A stretch of DNA of 64,000 nucleotides. Source: Betaproteobacteria bacterium UBA3031 (GTDB lineage Bacteria > Pseudomonadota > Gammaproteobacteria > Burkholderiales > Eutrophovitaceae). This document shows, piece after piece, positions 1 to 8,674 of this stretch. Made by a program: the position numbers and the translations under genes. How positions within the stretch are numbered: position 1 is the stretch's first letter; every line of letters starts with the position of its first letter. The stretch spans positions 28,300 through 92,299 of the forward strand of contig DFDI01000088.1 in NCBI GenBank assembly GCA_002367635.1. Reading direction: 5' to 3'. The notes under the pieces were generated by a model. That model saw nothing but the letters and a program-made list of their open reading frames with translations. It did not search any database and was not told the DNA's origin.

Positions 1-90
1 AGTTTTTTCGCTAAGCTAGATGACCTTTTGATAACAGGACCTACGCTAACAAACGTCAATGACTTTAGAGCTATAGTCATCGACCAATGA
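1..90 (+). CDS. Glycerate 2-kinase (MOFRL type, TtuD/GckA-like), C-terminal end only
   Basis: The window opens inside a reading frame that gives 29 residues and then a TGA at 88-90. The tail contains LLITGPTLTNVNDFRAIVI, which resembles the C-terminus of the MOFRL glycerate kinase / hydroxypyruvate reductase family as I remember it. These enzymes phosphorylate D-glycerate to 2-phosphoglycerate in the cytoplasm. The next gene, glcD, starts 16 bases later on the same strand. Co-transcription is therefore likely and would join glycolate oxidation to glycerate assimilation. The call rests on one short conserved tail; the catalytic part lies outside the window. Confidence 0.72.
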   Translation, partial: SFFAKLDDLLITGPTLTNVNDFRAIVIDQ

Positions 91-105
91 TTTTAAGAGA
101 GATCC

Positions 106-1605
106 ATGGGACACATTGAGCGAGACCTAAAAGAATATCCTGTCGCTTCAGTCAACAAAGAAACGCTTGTCAAAGAGTTCTCATCGTTCTTGCCGACTGA
201 ATCAGTAAAACATGAAACAGAGGATTTAACTCCCTTTGAATGCGATGGACTCACGGCATATCCACAAATCCCATTGATCGCAGTGTTACCTGAAAACGAA
301 GAACAAGTTTGTCAGGTTATGAAAGTATGTAATCAATTTAAAGTACCTATTGTGTTTCGAGGAGCTGGGACGGGGCTCTCTGGTGGAGCGATTCCTTATG
401 ACCAAGGAGTCCTGCTCGTTTTAACTAAACTCAAACGTATCGTTCATATCGATCCCGTTGGTCGATATGCTGTCGTCCAACCCGGCGTGAGAAACGCGGC
501 GATATCGGAAGCAACGAAAAAATACAACCTTTACTATGCTCCTGACCCATCAAGTCAAATTGCCTGCTCAATTGGTGGTAATGTCGCCGAAAACTCAGGA
601 GGCGTTCATTGCTTGAAGTATGGACTTACCGTCAACAACATTCTAAGTGTTCGGTTTGTCACCATCGAGGGGGATATTGTTGAAATTGGCTCAAAAGGAT
701 TAGATAGCCCCGGGTATGACTTGCTTGCGCTCATTACCGGATCGGAAGGATTACTGGGGGTGCTCACCGAAGTAACCGTGAAACTCTTACCGACACCTGA
801 AAAAGCGCAAGTGATTATGGCGTCTTTTGATGACGTCGAAAAAGCCGGCCTTGCCGTAGCGGATATCATTGCTGCAGGAATTATTCCAGCAGGCCTCGAG
901 ATGATGGATAAAAAAGCAATTGATGCTGTTGAACAATTTATTGGTGCGGGCTACCCAATGGACGCAGCAGCCATGTTGCTGTGTGAATCTGACGGATCCA
1001 TTGAAGAGGTCAACAACGAAATTAAAAAAACCACAGACGTCCTTTATAAATCTGGCGCGACTGCTGTGACCGTGTCGACAGATGAAGCACATCGACTCAA
1101 GTTATGGGCAGGTAGAAAGTCAGCCTTTCCTGCTGTCGGCAGAGTGCTTCCGGATTACTTCTGCATGGATGGTACGATTCCTCGGAAAAGATTACCTCAA
1201 GTGTTGAAGCGTATTGCTGAAATGGAGGAGACGTTCCAATTGCAGTGCGCGAATGTTTTTCATGCTGGGGACGGCAACTTGCACCCACTGATCATGTTTG
1301 ATGCCAACGAGGGTGATCAACTGCATCGTGCAGAATTGTTTGGCGCCGCCATCTTAGAATTGTGCGTTGAAGTTGGAGGAACCATAACCGGTGAACACGG
1401 TGTAGGCATCGAAAAAATAAATCAAATGTGTGTTCAATTTGATAACCACGAGTTGCAGACCTTTCTCAACTTGAAACTTGCGTTCGATCCAGACGGACGT
1501 TTGAACCCAGGCAAGGCTATTCCGACACTTAATCGGTGTGCCGAATTTGGGCATATGCATGTGCATCGTGGTGAAGAACGATTTCCAGATATTCCAAGAT
1601 TCTAG
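106..1605 (+). CDS. glcD: Glycolate oxidase FAD subunit GlcD
   Basis: This is the flavin subunit of glycolate oxidase, which oxidises glycolate (and D-lactate) to glyoxylate and passes electrons to the respiratory chain through GlcF. The 499 residues match the family length. The FAD-binding (PCMH) fold shows FRGAGTGLSGGA near residues 84-94 and SIGGNVAENSGG near 155-166. The C-terminal FAD-oxidase domain has FHAGDGNLHP and GTITGEHGVG. The ATG at 106 has GAGAG upstream at close spacing. It is followed by glcE (21-base gap) and glcF. No glcC-type regulator or glcB is seen nearby. Confidence 0.96.
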   Translation: MGHIERDLKEYPVASVNKETLVKEFSSFLPTESVKHETEDLTPFECDGLTAYPQIPLIAVLPENEEQVCQVMKVCNQFKVPIVFRGAGTGLSGGAIPYDQGVLLVLTKLKRIVHIDPVGRYAVVQPGVRNAAISEATKKYNLYYAPDPSSQIACSIGGNVAENSGGVHCLKYGLTVNNILSVRFVTIEGDIVEIGSKGLDSPGYDLLALITGSEGLLGVLTEVTVKLLPTPEKAQVIMASFDDVEKAGLAVADIIAAGIIPAGLEMMDKKAIDAVEQFIGAGYPMDAAAMLLCESDGSIEEVNNEIKKTTDVLYKSGATAVTVSTDEAHRLKLWAGRKSAFPAVGRVLPDYFCMDGTIPRKRLPQVLKRIAEMEETFQLQCANVFHAGDGNLHPLIMFDANEGDQLHRAELFGAAILELCVEVGGTITGEHGVGIEKINQMCVQFDNHELQTFLNLKLAFDPDGRLNPGKAIPTLNRCAEFGHMHVHRGEERFPDIPRF

Positions 1606-1626
1606 TTACACCTGTAAGGCAGCCTC

Positions 1627-2685
1627 ATGAGTTCAATTGAAACCAGTATTGATCAATTTAAAAGCTTTTTCGCCGATGCAAAAAAGCGATCCGAATGCGT
1701 CCGGATTCGCGGCAGCGGATCGAAAGATTTCTATGGCGTCTCCCTCGAGGGAACAATAGTTGATACCCGTGATTTTTCAGGGATCACCGAATACGAACCA
1801 ACCGAACTGGTGTTGACGGCTCGCAGTGGAACACCCCTGCGCGTCATCGAAGATACTCTGAGTGAGAATAACCAAATGTTGGCGTTTGAACCGCCTCACA
1901 TGGGGCCAGAGGCCACCTTTGGCGGCTGTATTGCCTCTGGGCTATCCGGGCCAAGAAGAGCATCACAAGGTGCTGTCCGTGATTTTGTTCTGGGTGTGAG
2001 GTTACTGAACGCAGATGGGCTCGATCTTCAGTTCGGAGGCAAGGTCATGAAAAATGTGGCAGGGTTTGATGTCTCCAGACTCATTGCTGGCTCTTTTGGA
2101 ACACTCGGTTTAATCCTCGAGTCATCCATTAAGGTGCTCCCGAAACCAGAGTGTGAACGCACGATTTTTTTCGACTTAGACAATCAAACAGCAATAAAAA
2201 AGATGAACGAACTAGCCGGCATGCCGATTCCGCTATCAGGCACCTGCTTTGACGGGAACCGTCTAGCAGCAAGACTATCGGGATCCGAAATTGCAGTAAA
2301 AGCCGGCCATCAAAAAATCGGGGGAGAGGCCTCCGATGAAAAAGAATTTTGGCACTCAATTCGAGAACAATCGCACCCTTTCTTTCAATCTGAAGGATGC
2401 TTGTATCGCCTATCGGTTAACCCAACGGCTCCAGAGACCAAATCTACAAATGGATTAATAGAGTGGAATGGCAGTACACGGTGGATCTGGAACGAAGGAA
2501 GCCTTGAGGAACATCAGGAATTTGCAGGTCAATACGGGGGATACGCGACTGTTTTTCGTGGTAATCAATCGGGCAAGTCGATTCATGCAATGTCTCGAGA
2601 ACTGCAAGTGTTACAGCTAAAAATCAAGCAAGCCATGGATCCACAAGGTGTATTCGGTAGACAAAGATTGTTTACAGAATTCTAG
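1627..2685 (+). CDS. glcE: Glycolate oxidase subunit GlcE
   Basis: GlcE is the second FAD-binding subunit of glycolate oxidase, shorter than GlcD because it lacks most of the C-terminal oxidase domain. The 352 residues fit the family. Visible PCMH motifs are a GGCIASGLSGPRR stretch near residue 98 and GGKVMKNVAGFDVSRLIAGS near 138-157, followed by FGTLGLI. The last segment ends in a typical AMDPQGVFGRQRL. The ATG has AAGG about 7 bases upstream. It sits between glcD and glcF in the usual order, and the three products form one membrane-associated complex. Confidence 0.95.
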   Translation: MSSIETSIDQFKSFFADAKKRSECVRIRGSGSKDFYGVSLEGTIVDTRDFSGITEYEPTELVLTARSGTPLRVIEDTLSENNQMLAFEPPHMGPEATFGGCIASGLSGPRRASQGAVRDFVLGVRLLNADGLDLQFGGKVMKNVAGFDVSRLIAGSFGTLGLILESSIKVLPKPECERTIFFDLDNQTAIKKMNELAGMPIPLSGTCFDGNRLAARLSGSEIAVKAGHQKIGGEASDEKEFWHSIREQSHPFFQSEGCLYRLSVNPTAPETKSTNGLIEWNGSTRWIWNEGSLEEHQEFAGQYGGYATVFRGNQSGKSIHAMSRELQVLQLKIKQAMDPQGVFGRQRLFTEF

Positions 2686-2712
2686 ATTGTTGCCACAACT
2701 AAAAAAATATCG

Positions 2713-3957
2713 ATGAAGACGAATTTAAAGACCGAGATCCTAGAAACGCGCGAAGGCCAAGAGGCTAACGATATATTGAGATCCTGTGTTCATTGTGGCT
2801 TTTGTACCGCCACTTGCCCTACGTACCAGTTACTGGGCGATGAACTGGATAGCCCAAGAGGGCGCATTTATTTAATTAAAGAATTGCTCGAAGGGAAAAC
2901 GCCCACACAAGCAACCCAATTACACCTAGATCGTTGCTTAACCTGTCGTTCTTGCGAATCCACATGCCCTTCTGGTGTTCAGTACGGCAGGCTCGTGGAT
3001 ATCGGACGACACATCGTGGACAAAGCGGTACCACGCAGCATTGGAGAACAAGTTAAACGTCAAGCTTTAAATAAAATAATCACCAACAAAACCTTATTTC
3101 GATCGCTCATTACTGTAGGAAAAATAGTTAAACCGGTATTACCAAAAGCATTACAGAAAAAAATTCCAGAACGCCATAAAACCGTCATGACGTGGCCGCA
3201 ATCTAAACACACGCGCAAGATGTTATTCCTTGACGGATGTGTACAACCTATCTTGGCTCCTAATATCAATATCGCAACTGCGCATCTCCTAGATCGTATC
3301 GGCATAACACTGATACCAACCTCTCGCGTCAACTGTTGCGGTGCTGTCACCTATCATCTAAATAAACAAAAAGAGTCACTTCTCTTTGTTAAACAAAATA
3401 TTGATGCCTGGTGGCCTCTTTTAGAGCAAGGTGCCGAAGCAATTGTAATTACCGCTAGCGGATGCGGCACGATGATCAAGGAGTATGGGCACCTTTTGGC
3501 AGACGATCCTGATTACGCAGAAAAAGCAAAAATTATTTCTGAGCGCGCCAAAGATCTGTGTGAGGTGTTTGGTGATGAACTTACGGATTTGAAAGAGCAA
3601 GTTCTCGATCCAATCAAAGAAAAACAGATCAGATCTCGTAAAATTGCTTTTCACTCCCCATGTAGCTTGCAACATGGGCAACAAATCAAGGGGCTTGTGG
3701 AGTCCTTACTCAAAACAGCTGGCTACACGCTGACGATTATCGAAGATTCGCATTTATGCTGCGGCTCCGCTGGAACCTACTCCTTACTCCAAGCTGACTT
3801 ATCGGAACGTCTTTTAGACAACAAAATTGAAGCTATCGAAAAAGAGGAGCCTGATTTAATCGTAACCGCTAATATTGGATGTCTTACACAACTCCAAAGT
3901 GGTACCAAAACTAGGGTTTTGCATTGGGCAGAATTACTAGAAGAGGCGCTCTTATAA
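2713..3957 (+). CDS. glcF: Glycolate oxidase iron-sulfur subunit GlcF
   Basis: GlcF carries the [4Fe-4S] clusters that take electrons from the GlcD/GlcE flavins. Two ferredoxin-type cysteine sets are visible, C25-C28-C31-C35 (CVHCGFCTATCP) and C75-C78-C81-C85 (CLTCRSCESTCP). Two CCG domains follow, with NCCGAVTYH near residue 211 and LCCGSAGTYSL near 350. The 414 residues fit GlcF. The start at 2713 has no strong ribosome site, so translation may be coupled to glcE, which ends 27 bases upstream. The next gene starts 27 bases downstream and probably shares the transcript. Confidence 0.95.
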   Translation: MKTNLKTEILETREGQEANDILRSCVHCGFCTATCPTYQLLGDELDSPRGRIYLIKELLEGKTPTQATQLHLDRCLTCRSCESTCPSGVQYGRLVDIGRHIVDKAVPRSIGEQVKRQALNKIITNKTLFRSLITVGKIVKPVLPKALQKKIPERHKTVMTWPQSKHTRKMLFLDGCVQPILAPNINIATAHLLDRIGITLIPTSRVNCCGAVTYHLNKQKESLLFVKQNIDAWWPLLEQGAEAIVITASGCGTMIKEYGHLLADDPDYAEKAKIISERAKDLCEVFGDELTDLKEQVLDPIKEKQIRSRKIAFHSPCSLQHGQQIKGLVESLLKTAGYTLTIIEDSHLCCGSAGTYSLLQADLSERLLDNKIEAIEKEEPDLIVTANIGCLTQLQSGTKTRVLHWAELLEEALL

Positions 3958-3984
3958 ACAACAGCAGTGATAAGGGGAACATAA

Positions 3985-4731
3985 ATGGAAAAAATCGCAC
4001 TCATCACAGGCGCAACCGCCGGATTTGGAAAGTCTTCAGTCAAAAAATTTATTGAAAATGGCTGGAAAGTGATTGCCGCAGGCCGACGAGAGGAGCGTCT
4101 CGCAGCATTAAAGGAGCAATACGGTGACGCACTCCATTACCTCGCCTTTGACATTCAGGACAGTCAGCAAATCAATGTGGCAATCGATTCGTTACCGACA
4201 GAATTTAAAAATATAGACCTATTGATCAACAATGCCGGCCTTGCCCTAGGCACATCCCCGGCACAACAATCAGATTTAGAGCAATGGAATACCATGGTGG
4301 ACACCAATATTCGCGGGCTCATGTCACTCACGCACAAAGTGCTGCCAACACTGATTGAACAACGAGGAGCTGTGATCAATATCAGTTCAGTGGCTGCAAG
4401 CTACCCATACCCCGGCGGCAACGTCTACGGCGGAACGAAAGCATTCGTTGTGCAATTCTCTCTTGGATTAAGATCAGACTTGCATGGAACAGGCGTGCGA
4501 GTAACGTGTGTGGAACCAGGAATGTCAGAAACAGAATTCACCCTCGTGCGCACTAAAGGGGATCAATCAGCATCGGATAAACTATATGAGGGGGCAAATC
4601 CTATGACGGGAGAAGATATTGCCCAGACACTTTTCTGGATTGCCACACTGCCACCTCACGTGAACATCAATCGCGTAGAACTCATGCCAGTCAATCAATC
4701 GTTTAGCCCCTTTCAAATACATCGTACTTAA
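3985..4731 (+). CDS. Short-chain dehydrogenase, YdfG-like (NADP 3-hydroxy acid dehydrogenase)
   Basis: Classical SDR of 248 residues. The nucleotide-binding motif TGATAGFGKSS lies near residues 7-17, NNAG is near 85, the catalytic serine is in NISS, and the YxxxK pair is in VYGGTKAF. The C-terminal VELMPVNQSFSPF is characteristic of the YdfG group, which oxidises serine, L-allo-threonine and 3-hydroxy acids such as 3-hydroxypropionate or 3-hydroxyisobutyrate with NADP. A good ribosome site (AAGGGGA) precedes the ATG. It follows glcF by 27 bases, so it is probably the last gene of the glycolate operon. Reducing a malonic-semialdehyde-type intermediate is possible but not shown. Confidence 0.85.
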   Translation: MEKIALITGATAGFGKSSVKKFIENGWKVIAAGRREERLAALKEQYGDALHYLAFDIQDSQQINVAIDSLPTEFKNIDLLINNAGLALGTSPAQQSDLEQWNTMVDTNIRGLMSLTHKVLPTLIEQRGAVINISSVAASYPYPGGNVYGGTKAFVVQFSLGLRSDLHGTGVRVTCVEPGMSETEFTLVRTKGDQSASDKLYEGANPMTGEDIAQTLFWIATLPPHVNINRVELMPVNQSFSPFQIHRT

Positions 4732-4760
4732 ACGTCCTCAACCCAAGTCTGGCCAAAACG

Positions 4761-5843
4761 CTACATTCCATTTTTAAGGGCAACGAGGGCTTGCCTCAAA
4801 CGGACCATAAATGTCTGAGCACAATTCGGATTAATCCACCTTACGACCACGACAGCATTCAATTCCCTATCGATCCAAGTGTATGAACCTCCTGCACCGA
4901 TCGCAAAAACACTCGATTCAGGAAGTTCAGGAAATAAAATTTTGCTGGTATTTAACCAGGTCAAAAGACCATAGTAAGGCGCAAGATGTGACGGGGTAAT
5001 CATTGAATCAATCCACTCTTCACTGATCAACGTATCGTTACCCCAACGACCTTTTTGTAACATTAATTGACCTATGAGCGCTTGATCTTGGCTAGAAATT
5101 CTTACACCACCTCCCCAATGACTTCCACCAGGAAGAATTGGCATTAGTACGCCATCAATCTCAACCCACGTATCGGCATACGGCGACCAAGACCAATCAC
5201 ACGACGACCCAATTGGTTTAAGAATTTTTTCCTCGAACACCTCATTAAGTGGCTGTCGAAACAGATGCAATAAAGCAAGCGATAACTGATTGATTCTTAC
5301 ATCATTGTATTCCCAATAAGTCCCCGGCTGACTCAAAGGTCGCTTCGTTCCTTTCCTGAAATTGGTCTTATACCGACGATCCTGAAACGCTAAATAACGG
5401 TAATGATCTACTTGATCTGGAATCCCACAACAAACACCCTCCCACTCACTCGTTTGCTGTAAAAAATGCCTCCAGCTGATAGATTTATTCTGAGGTGAAT
5501 CAAAACCCAAATTGAGCAAAGATGTACTAACAGATTCGTCTAAATCTCGAATGAGACCAGAATCAAAAGCGATCCCACACAGCAGAGCTAAGTAAGTTTT
5601 AGCTACACTGAAGGTTAAGTCTGCTCGTTGATGTTCACCCCAAGATGCAACGACTTGACCATCGAGCAAGGCTATACCTGACACGCCTCCTCGTGGAAAA
5701 ACAGGTCCGAAAAGTCTATTCCATGGTGATGAATCCTCTTGATGGATACCCCATGGTTTCGTGTTATCACGCGTCCATTCAATTTCGTTTTGGACAGCAA
5801 ACGAAAGACTATCTTCTAGTAAATCAACATCAGATAGCGCCAT
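4761..5843 (-). CDS. Beta-lactamase-family serine hydrolase, cytoplasmic
   Basis: A 360-residue protein of the class C beta-lactamase / EstB / 6-aminohexanoate hydrolase superfamily. The catalytic SxxK is in TFSVAKTYLALL near residue 80. A tyrosine motif is in YWEYNDVRINQLSL and a late GAGGSYTWIDRELN is visible. No signal peptide is present, so it should be cytoplasmic, unlike true beta-lactamases. I choose the ATG at 5843, which has AGGA six bases upstream; a TTG one codon earlier is also open. It lies 11 bases after the small membrane gene and downstream of alkA. The substrate is unknown. Confidence 0.8.
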   Translation of the reverse strand: MALSDVDLLEDSLSFAVQNEIEWTRDNTKPWGIHQEDSSPWNRLFGPVFPRGGVSGIALLDGQVVASWGEHQRADLTFSVAKTYLALLCGIAFDSGLIRDLDESVSTSLLNLGFDSPQNKSISWRHFLQQTSEWEGVCCGIPDQVDHYRYLAFQDRRYKTNFRKGTKRPLSQPGTYWEYNDVRINQLSLALLHLFRQPLNEVFEEKILKPIGSSCDWSWSPYADTWVEIDGVLMPILPGGSHWGGGVRISSQDQALIGQLMLQKGRWGNDTLISEEWIDSMITPSHLAPYYGLLTWLNTSKILFPELPESSVFAIGAGGSYTWIDRELNAVVVVRWINPNCAQTFMVRLRQALVALKNGM

Positions 5844-5854
5844 CAAAAATCCTA

Positions 5855-6127
5855 TTAATCATCGCGCCGACTTTCACCATCAATTACCTTACTCTCATGC
5901 TCCACATCTCTAAATCTCTTGCTTAAGTGACGCGTCTTCCACCAAAAACAAATGATTAAAACGAGAATTAAGACTGCCGCAATGGATAGCAAAACGATCG
6001 AAAACATAAAAGCCAAGACCAATCCAACGAGACCAAAAACTGTCACGAGTATCCGCGTCAAAATAGGCCATCGTTGCATATTCCTATTTTGACCATTAAC
6101 ACTAAATTGATAAATTTTTTTATTCAT
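5855..6127 (-). CDS. Small hypothetical membrane protein
   Basis: A protein of about 90 residues when read from the ATG at 6127. It has one long hydrophobic stretch, probably two closely packed membrane spans, between RWPILTRILV and LIICFWW. A charged tail rich in Arg, Glu and Asp follows and is likely cytoplasmic. The open frame extends upstream to a GTG at 6169, and MQRWPIL further in has AGGA just before it, so the start is uncertain. It lies between alkA and a serine hydrolase on the same strand with short gaps. I do not recognise the family. Confidence 0.5.
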   Translation of the reverse strand: MNKKIYQFSVNGQNRNMQRWPILTRILVTVFGLVGLVLAFMFSIVLLSIAAVLILVLIICFWWKTRHLSKRFRDVEHESKVIDGESRRDD

Positions 6128-6203
6128 TAATTCTATACTACCTTCAAATTCACAAAGGCTAATGATCACCTCTTATTGATTTCCATGCAAACTGGAAAGG
6201 CAA

Positions 6204-7091
6204 TCACCTCATGGCCCAAAGGTGTGCCGCCAGGAGTCCTCTCCAAGGTTTATATTGGATCAACCACTGCTCTGCCTCGGATACCGACAGCGTTTTTTTT
6301 CCCAGCAATTGTTGTATTTTTTTTCGCACAACCATATCGCCATGTAGAGAACCATCCAAAAACGAATACCCTCTGAGTAAAGTATTGCTCACTGTCCATG
6401 GGCCAACACCTTTAAACGACAGCAGAGCGCGTGAAATTGGCTCAAAATCAGAATCCACACTAGGAGTCTCCTCCAACGACAGTTCACCAGACGCAATTGC
6501 TACGGCTAAGGAATGGATCGTATTCGATTTAGCTGATGAAATTCCAAAATTTCGCAGCTCATGCACATTGTATTTCGCAATAAATTTAGGTTGAGGAAAG
6601 CAAAACAATCCAGACGAATGAATCGTACCCATACCTTTTATGAAACGTGATCTCATCGAAGTCGCCGCCGCAACGCTGACCTGCTGGCCGATAACAGAAG
6701 AAATCAACGCCTCCCAGGGAGAGACGGCCTGAGGCACCCGCAACCCCCTGGTCTCAATGATCGTTCGCCTTAATATGTGATCTTCAAGCGCCATCGATTC
6801 GAAGTCAGCTACAGGCTGAAGCAATCCCAACACCCGAGACACAAGAGAATTGACAATAAACTGCAAGCGCGATTTCTTTAATCGCGCATCGACATCTGCC
6901 TCAACACTAACTTTATCATCATGAAAATTGATCGCAAAATACGCCGGAACTCCATCAACCCAAAAAGCTTTTTCAAACCCTGCCCCCGATACCTTCTCCG
7001 ACACTCCTGCTTGATCCCTTCCGTAATACTGTAAAACACCCTCTGACCTAAAATTATTGGGTACTGAAATGGTTAAACTCAGAGCAGTCAT
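6204..7091 (-). CDS. alkA: DNA-3-methyladenine glycosylase II (AlkA-like)
   Basis: Removes alkylated bases from DNA as the first step of base excision repair. After an AlkA-type N-terminal domain, the HhH-GPD domain begins at WEALISSVIGQQVS. The helix-hairpin-helix is in SFKGVGPWTVSNTLLRG, and the catalytic aspartate should be the D in LHGDMVVRKKI. The C-terminal YKPWRGLLAAHLW is the family's usual ending. The ATG at 7091 has AAGG seven bases upstream; a TTG seven codons earlier is less likely. The protein is 295 residues. No Ada or AraC regulator is fused or adjacent, so alkylation control is not evident here. Confidence 0.9.
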   Translation of the reverse strand: MTALSLTISVPNNFRSEGVLQYYGRDQAGVSEKVSGAGFEKAFWVDGVPAYFAINFHDDKVSVEADVDARLKKSRLQFIVNSLVSRVLGLLQPVADFESMALEDHILRRTIIETRGLRVPQAVSPWEALISSVIGQQVSVAAATSMRSRFIKGMGTIHSSGLFCFPQPKFIAKYNVHELRNFGISSAKSNTIHSLAVAIASGELSLEETPSVDSDFEPISRALLSFKGVGPWTVSNTLLRGYSFLDGSLHGDMVVRKKIQQLLGKKTLSVSEAEQWLIQYKPWRGLLAAHLWAMR

Positions 7092-7145
7092 TTTTATACC
7101 TTTTAGAGTCAATTATTACCCCAGTAATATTGTTAAAATTAGGGT

Positions 7146-7171
7146 GTCCTAGCGGAGGAGTATCTTAGGAC
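7146..7171. promoter_or_regulatory. Inverted repeat between alkA and the binding-protein gene
   Basis: GTCCTA and TAGGAC form perfect 6-base arms 14 bases apart. They lie in the 106-base divergent spacer between alkA (-) and the gene starting at 7198 (+), about 27 bases before that start. It could be a regulator site or an mRNA hairpin. The arms are short, so chance is possible. Confidence 0.25.
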
Positions 7172-7197
7172 TATAACCAAATAAAAAAAGGTACGTT

Positions 7198-7935
7198 ATG
7201 ACGAATCCAATCATTAATAATGTTAAAGATGAACTCACAAAAAATAACATTCTCAGAATCGGAATCAACGCATCTAATTTTTTGTTAGTTTCAAGTATCG
7301 ACATCGAAGGCGTGCCCTTTGGTATCGCCCCTGATTTAGGACGAATGTTTGCAGAGGAAATTGATGCGGCTCCTAAGTTCATAGTCTTTGAGACACCAGG
7401 AAAATTAGCAGATGCAGGACTAGAAGGGGCCTGGGATATTGCGTTCGTTGGCAATGAGCCTCAACGGGCTAAAGACATTGCTTTTTCCGCCCCTTACCTA
7501 GAAATACCAGTAACTTTCTTGGTGCGTGAAAACTCGCCTATTAACAGTCTGTCTGATATCGACCAGGTAGGAAACCGTATTTCAGTGATGGGTCGCAGCG
7601 CTTACGATTTATATTTGACGGCTACGATCAAAAACGCGACGATCATTCGCGCCCAATCCATAGACGAATCATTTGAGCAATTCGTAAGCGATGAGCTCGA
7701 AGTCTTAGGCGGTCTGAAACCAAGACTTGCATCTGACTGCAAAAAAATACCTGGGAGTCGAGTTCTCGATGGTCAAATTACATCCGTCAAGCAATCAGCA
7801 GGAACACTGCCTACGTATTCAACCAGTGCCAAATACCTACATGACTTTATCGAACGAGCTAAAGCAACTGGTGTAATCGATAACTTAATCAATAAGTATC
7901 AAGTGAAAGGTGTGATTGTTGCACCACTCGTATAA
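7198..7935 (+). CDS. Solute-binding-protein-like domain protein without a signal peptide
   Basis: A 245-residue protein with the fold signature of the SBP_bac_3 family of ABC transporter amino-acid receptors: LRIGINASNF at the start of the domain, GIAPDLGRMFAEEI, WDIAFVGNEPQRAKDIAFSA, and YLEIPVTFLV. Unlike a periplasmic receptor it has no hydrophobic leader; its N-terminus is MTNPIINNVKDEL and the ATG has AAAGG at good spacing. It should therefore be cytoplasmic. No permease or ATPase gene is adjacent. It faces the RraA-like gene tail-to-tail with a 13-base gap. It may be a soluble sensor or binding protein; the ligand is unknown. Confidence 0.75.
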   Translation: MTNPIINNVKDELTKNNILRIGINASNFLLVSSIDIEGVPFGIAPDLGRMFAEEIDAAPKFIVFETPGKLADAGLEGAWDIAFVGNEPQRAKDIAFSAPYLEIPVTFLVRENSPINSLSDIDQVGNRISVMGRSAYDLYLTATIKNATIIRAQSIDESFEQFVSDELEVLGGLKPRLASDCKKIPGSRVLDGQITSVKQSAGTLPTYSTSAKYLHDFIERAKATGVIDNLINKYQVKGVIVAPLV

Positions 7936-7948
7936 ATGATGAAGCAGT

Positions 7949-8602
7949 TCAAATGCGTTTAAAATGCTTCATCACTTCGGTGAAACTTATACCGCGTCGA
8001 ATTTCCGCTGTTGCTTGAAGATCATCCTTTTGATATAGCGTCGCCTTCTCGAGCACGGTAAACGCCTTGGCATGCGGAATCACGACTAATCCGGTTGAGT
8101 CGCCAATAATGATATCGCCACTTTCGACAGCGATCCCGTCCAATGAAATGGGACCGCCTATTGATTTGACATGAAGTCGTGTGCGACCAGTTGTCGGTAT
8201 CACATATCGACTGAAAACATTAAATCCACACGCATTAATTTCGTCCACATCACGCACAGATCCATCAACTACAAGCCCAGAAATTCCTTTAACTGAAGCA
8301 GCTAGCGATGCCATGCCGCCCCATATAGAGGCTTTAGCTCCTTTAGCGGCAACCACAATTACGTCACCCTTTTCGGCCCTATCAATCATTGCACCAACCC
8401 GAAATTCATGTGATGAAAAAGTGCCTGCCTCGCCGACCTCAACCTCAACCGTTAAGGCTCTCCCGACCACTCGCATACTCGGTTCAACGGGACGTATTGA
8501 TACGGAGCTGTTAATAAATTTTCCTACGTCATCAAGCGCATTGGCTAAGGTCGCAGTTGGGATATCTTTGAGCGCCTCAATAATTTCATCTAGATCAGTC
8601 AT
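7949..8602 (-). CDS. RraA-like protein (HMG/CHA aldolase family)
   Basis: 217 residues of the RraA / 4-hydroxy-4-methyl-2-oxoglutarate aldolase family, often misnamed demethylmenaquinone methyltransferase. The glycine-rich AKASIWGGMASLAA and the arginine-aspartate pair in VVDGSVRDVDEI, which bind substrate and metal in aldolases of the family, are both present. So is SGDIIIGDSTGLVVIP. The family includes aldolases or decarboxylases of 2-oxo acids and the RNase E inhibitor RraA. Its place 72 bases downstream of a sugar-acid-type dehydratase suggests a metabolic lyase rather than RNA control. The ATG has AGGA at five bases. Confidence 0.82.
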   Translation of the reverse strand: MTDLDEIIEALKDIPTATLANALDDVGKFINSSVSIRPVEPSMRVVGRALTVEVEVGEAGTFSSHEFRVGAMIDRAEKGDVIVVAAKGAKASIWGGMASLAASVKGISGLVVDGSVRDVDEINACGFNVFSRYVIPTTGRTRLHVKSIGGPISLDGIAVESGDIIIGDSTGLVVIPHAKAFTVLEKATLYQKDDLQATAEIRRGISFTEVMKHFKRI

Positions 8603-8674
8603 AAAAAATCCTATTGAACTTAGAAGTACTGTTCATAATTGAAAAAAGTGCTCTGATGTCGACCGACAATACAC

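Noticed and set aside
787..1092. 101-residue open frame on the minus strand inside glcD
   Set aside because: It lies wholly within a well-supported gene, has no ribosome site and gives no recognisable protein.
4761..5843. Antibiotic-resistance beta-lactamase
   Set aside because: It has an SxxK but no signal peptide and no KTG-type motif that I can place; it fits the broad esterase/amidase branch instead. The same caution applies to 27705-28979.
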